DNA of 64,000 nucleotides, from the NCBI GenBank assembly GCA_030272585.1, contig BSYQ01000002.1, positions 806,001 through 870,000 of the forward strand, read 5' to 3'. The translations under genes were made by a program, and so were the position numbers. This stretch comes from Bryopsis sp. KO-2023 (lineage: Eukaryota > Chlorophyta > Ulvophyceae > Bryopsidales > Bryopsidaceae). Each line of letters begins with the position of its first letter. The stretch's first letter is position 1. Shown one piece after another: positions 62,951-64,000 of this stretch. The notes beneath the pieces were generated by a model. It had not been told where the DNA came from, made no database searches, and saw nothing but the letters and a program-made list of their open reading frames with translations.

Positions 62951-63530
62951 TTTGCCCCCTCGTGCTGGAAGGGAGAAAAAAACCAATCACACATCATCCA
63001 TGATGATCCAGCCCTTACACAGTCTGTCGACGATAGAAGTCGGGCGACAGATTCAACCGTTTTTTAGCCTTCCCCCGATCGGTTGAAACCAACCAGAAAT
63101 ATTTCCAGAAAGTGTCGATGCGAGTGCGTCTTTTTGAACGGAAAAATATAGTTCTTCGACAAAACTTATAGGCCGATTTCACGCACTCTCCTCTTGACAA
63201 AAACAAGGACTTACTCCCCCCCCCTCCGCGAAAAAAAAACGACCCCGTCGTTATCCTGTGCAAGACGAGACGAAAACAATAACAAGATGATCGAGACCCG
63301 CTTTCTTCCGTACCCTGCCTTTTTCCCTTCGCTCAGGGAAAACGTAGTAACAAAAAAACCGCCCACGCGACCGAAACCACCTTCTACTTTTCGGGAGTAT
63401 CGATCGAAAACCAGCCTGCAGTCGACTGGAATGAAAAACCCCATGCTAGCCAGCGCCTTTTGAGTCACTCGAAAAAGCCACGCAGCCAGCAAACGTGTCG
63501 AAAATGAAGGGACCCCACACCAACTCGCCT

Positions 63531-64000
63531 TAGCTCCTGAGACAATTATACTTAGGTAATCGTCGAGGAGGAGTCGGGAACATGTGGAGGAAGGAGATCA
63601 AAGCAATCAAGTAAAGCATCGACTGGGCAGTTCAGTATTTGGGTTGCTGCATGTACGTGTGAGTCGGATGGGCACATGACATAGTTTTGGATGATTTGTG
63701 TTGATTCCAACAATCTTTGTGTTGGGTTTAATGGTGCTTTTTTTTTTTCCAACCAACCAAAAATGTTACGAGACATGCCTGTAGCATCGGCTTCGATTCT
63801 TTTTGACTAGGTTTGTTTTGGTTGGGATGGAAGATGAGGGACTTTTCAAGAAACAGTGTATTGGTTGTAATTATTGAATTAACGCCTTTGTCATTCTCTT
63901 TGGAAGAGGGAGATCTCTAGTCAACAGGATTTGTTAGTATCAACTTAGCAAACAAAAAACATAGAGCCCTGATCTATCTTAGGTTGTCCTTAGCCATACA
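63531..64000. other. Right-edge intergenic sequence
   Basis: Contains a copy of the dispersed repeat (63745-63795; acgagacatgcctgtagcat). No gene seen. Confidence 0.4.

Larger units (their letters stand above)
58690..63530. repeat. Segmental duplication block, direct copy of 3040-7970
   Basis: Same gene order and orientation as the left block. It carries the 59280-60215 transposon, a deletion relative to 3675-4285, and a replaced stretch at 61083-61850 where the second small gene is missing. Confidence 0.8.

Overview
This is nuclear DNA of a eukaryote, probably a microbial alga or other protist. The evidence is GT-AG introns with clear coding phases, an SCF ubiquitin-ligase adaptor (SKP1), F-box/WD40 genes, a eukaryotic tRNA-Leu, LINE and LTR retrotransposons, and short TTTAGGG-type telomere-like strings near 40455 and 50285. 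I cannot name the lineage from sequence alone. Coding density is low and much of the window is transposable elements or diverged segmental duplications.

Layout. Positions 1-1591 (minus) hold an open frame running off the left edge, probably a LINE ORF1. SKP1 follows at 1752-2666 as four visible exons. From 3 to 22 kb there are four intron-poor F-box/WD40 genes (6276-7298 minus, 8583-9641 plus, 17340-18389 minus, 20493-21554 minus) and small membrane-protein-like hypothetical genes. A complete LINE of about 5.2 kb (11989-17161, minus) lies among them. It has promoter-like monomers, ORF1, an in-frame UAG, an endonuclease-RT ORF2, and a separate overlapping dUTPase ORF.

From 22865 to 38121 there is a Ty3-type element with 129-bp LTRs, split by a second, oppositely oriented element at 24771-34959. 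The inner element is a chromovirus with 174-bp LTRs and an unusual third ORF. A tRNA-Leu(UAA) lies just beyond. From 41 to 44.5 kb there is an inverted duplicate carrying another F-box/WD40 gene (42252-43274), then an ankyrin-repeat fragment (about 45300-45852). A third LTR element (46261 to about 50860, minus) has two apparent -1 frameshift sites, no integrase, and a hAT-like MITE inside its 5' LTR. From 52.4 to 56.7 kb there is a multi-exon gene for a secreted proline-rich protein, with all well-resolved introns in phase 1. From 58.7 to 63.5 kb a direct duplicate of the 3-8 kb block carries a sixth F-box/WD40 gene (61922-62950) and a 936-bp terminal-inverted-repeat element.

How the genes fit together. 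SKP1 bridges cullin and the F-box, while WD40 propellers recruit substrates, so SKP1 and the six F-box/WD40 proteins could work in the same class of SCF ligases. The F-box genes form two subfamilies, A (6276, 17340, 42252, 61922) and B (8583, 20493), spread by segmental duplication that copied promoters and downstream genes too. The three LTR elements differ in structure but share one primer-binding sequence. The most unusual items are the LINE-associated dUTPase with the in-frame UAG between ORF1 and ORF2, the integrase-less element with two shift sites, and the coiled-coil/zinc third ORF of the chromovirus.
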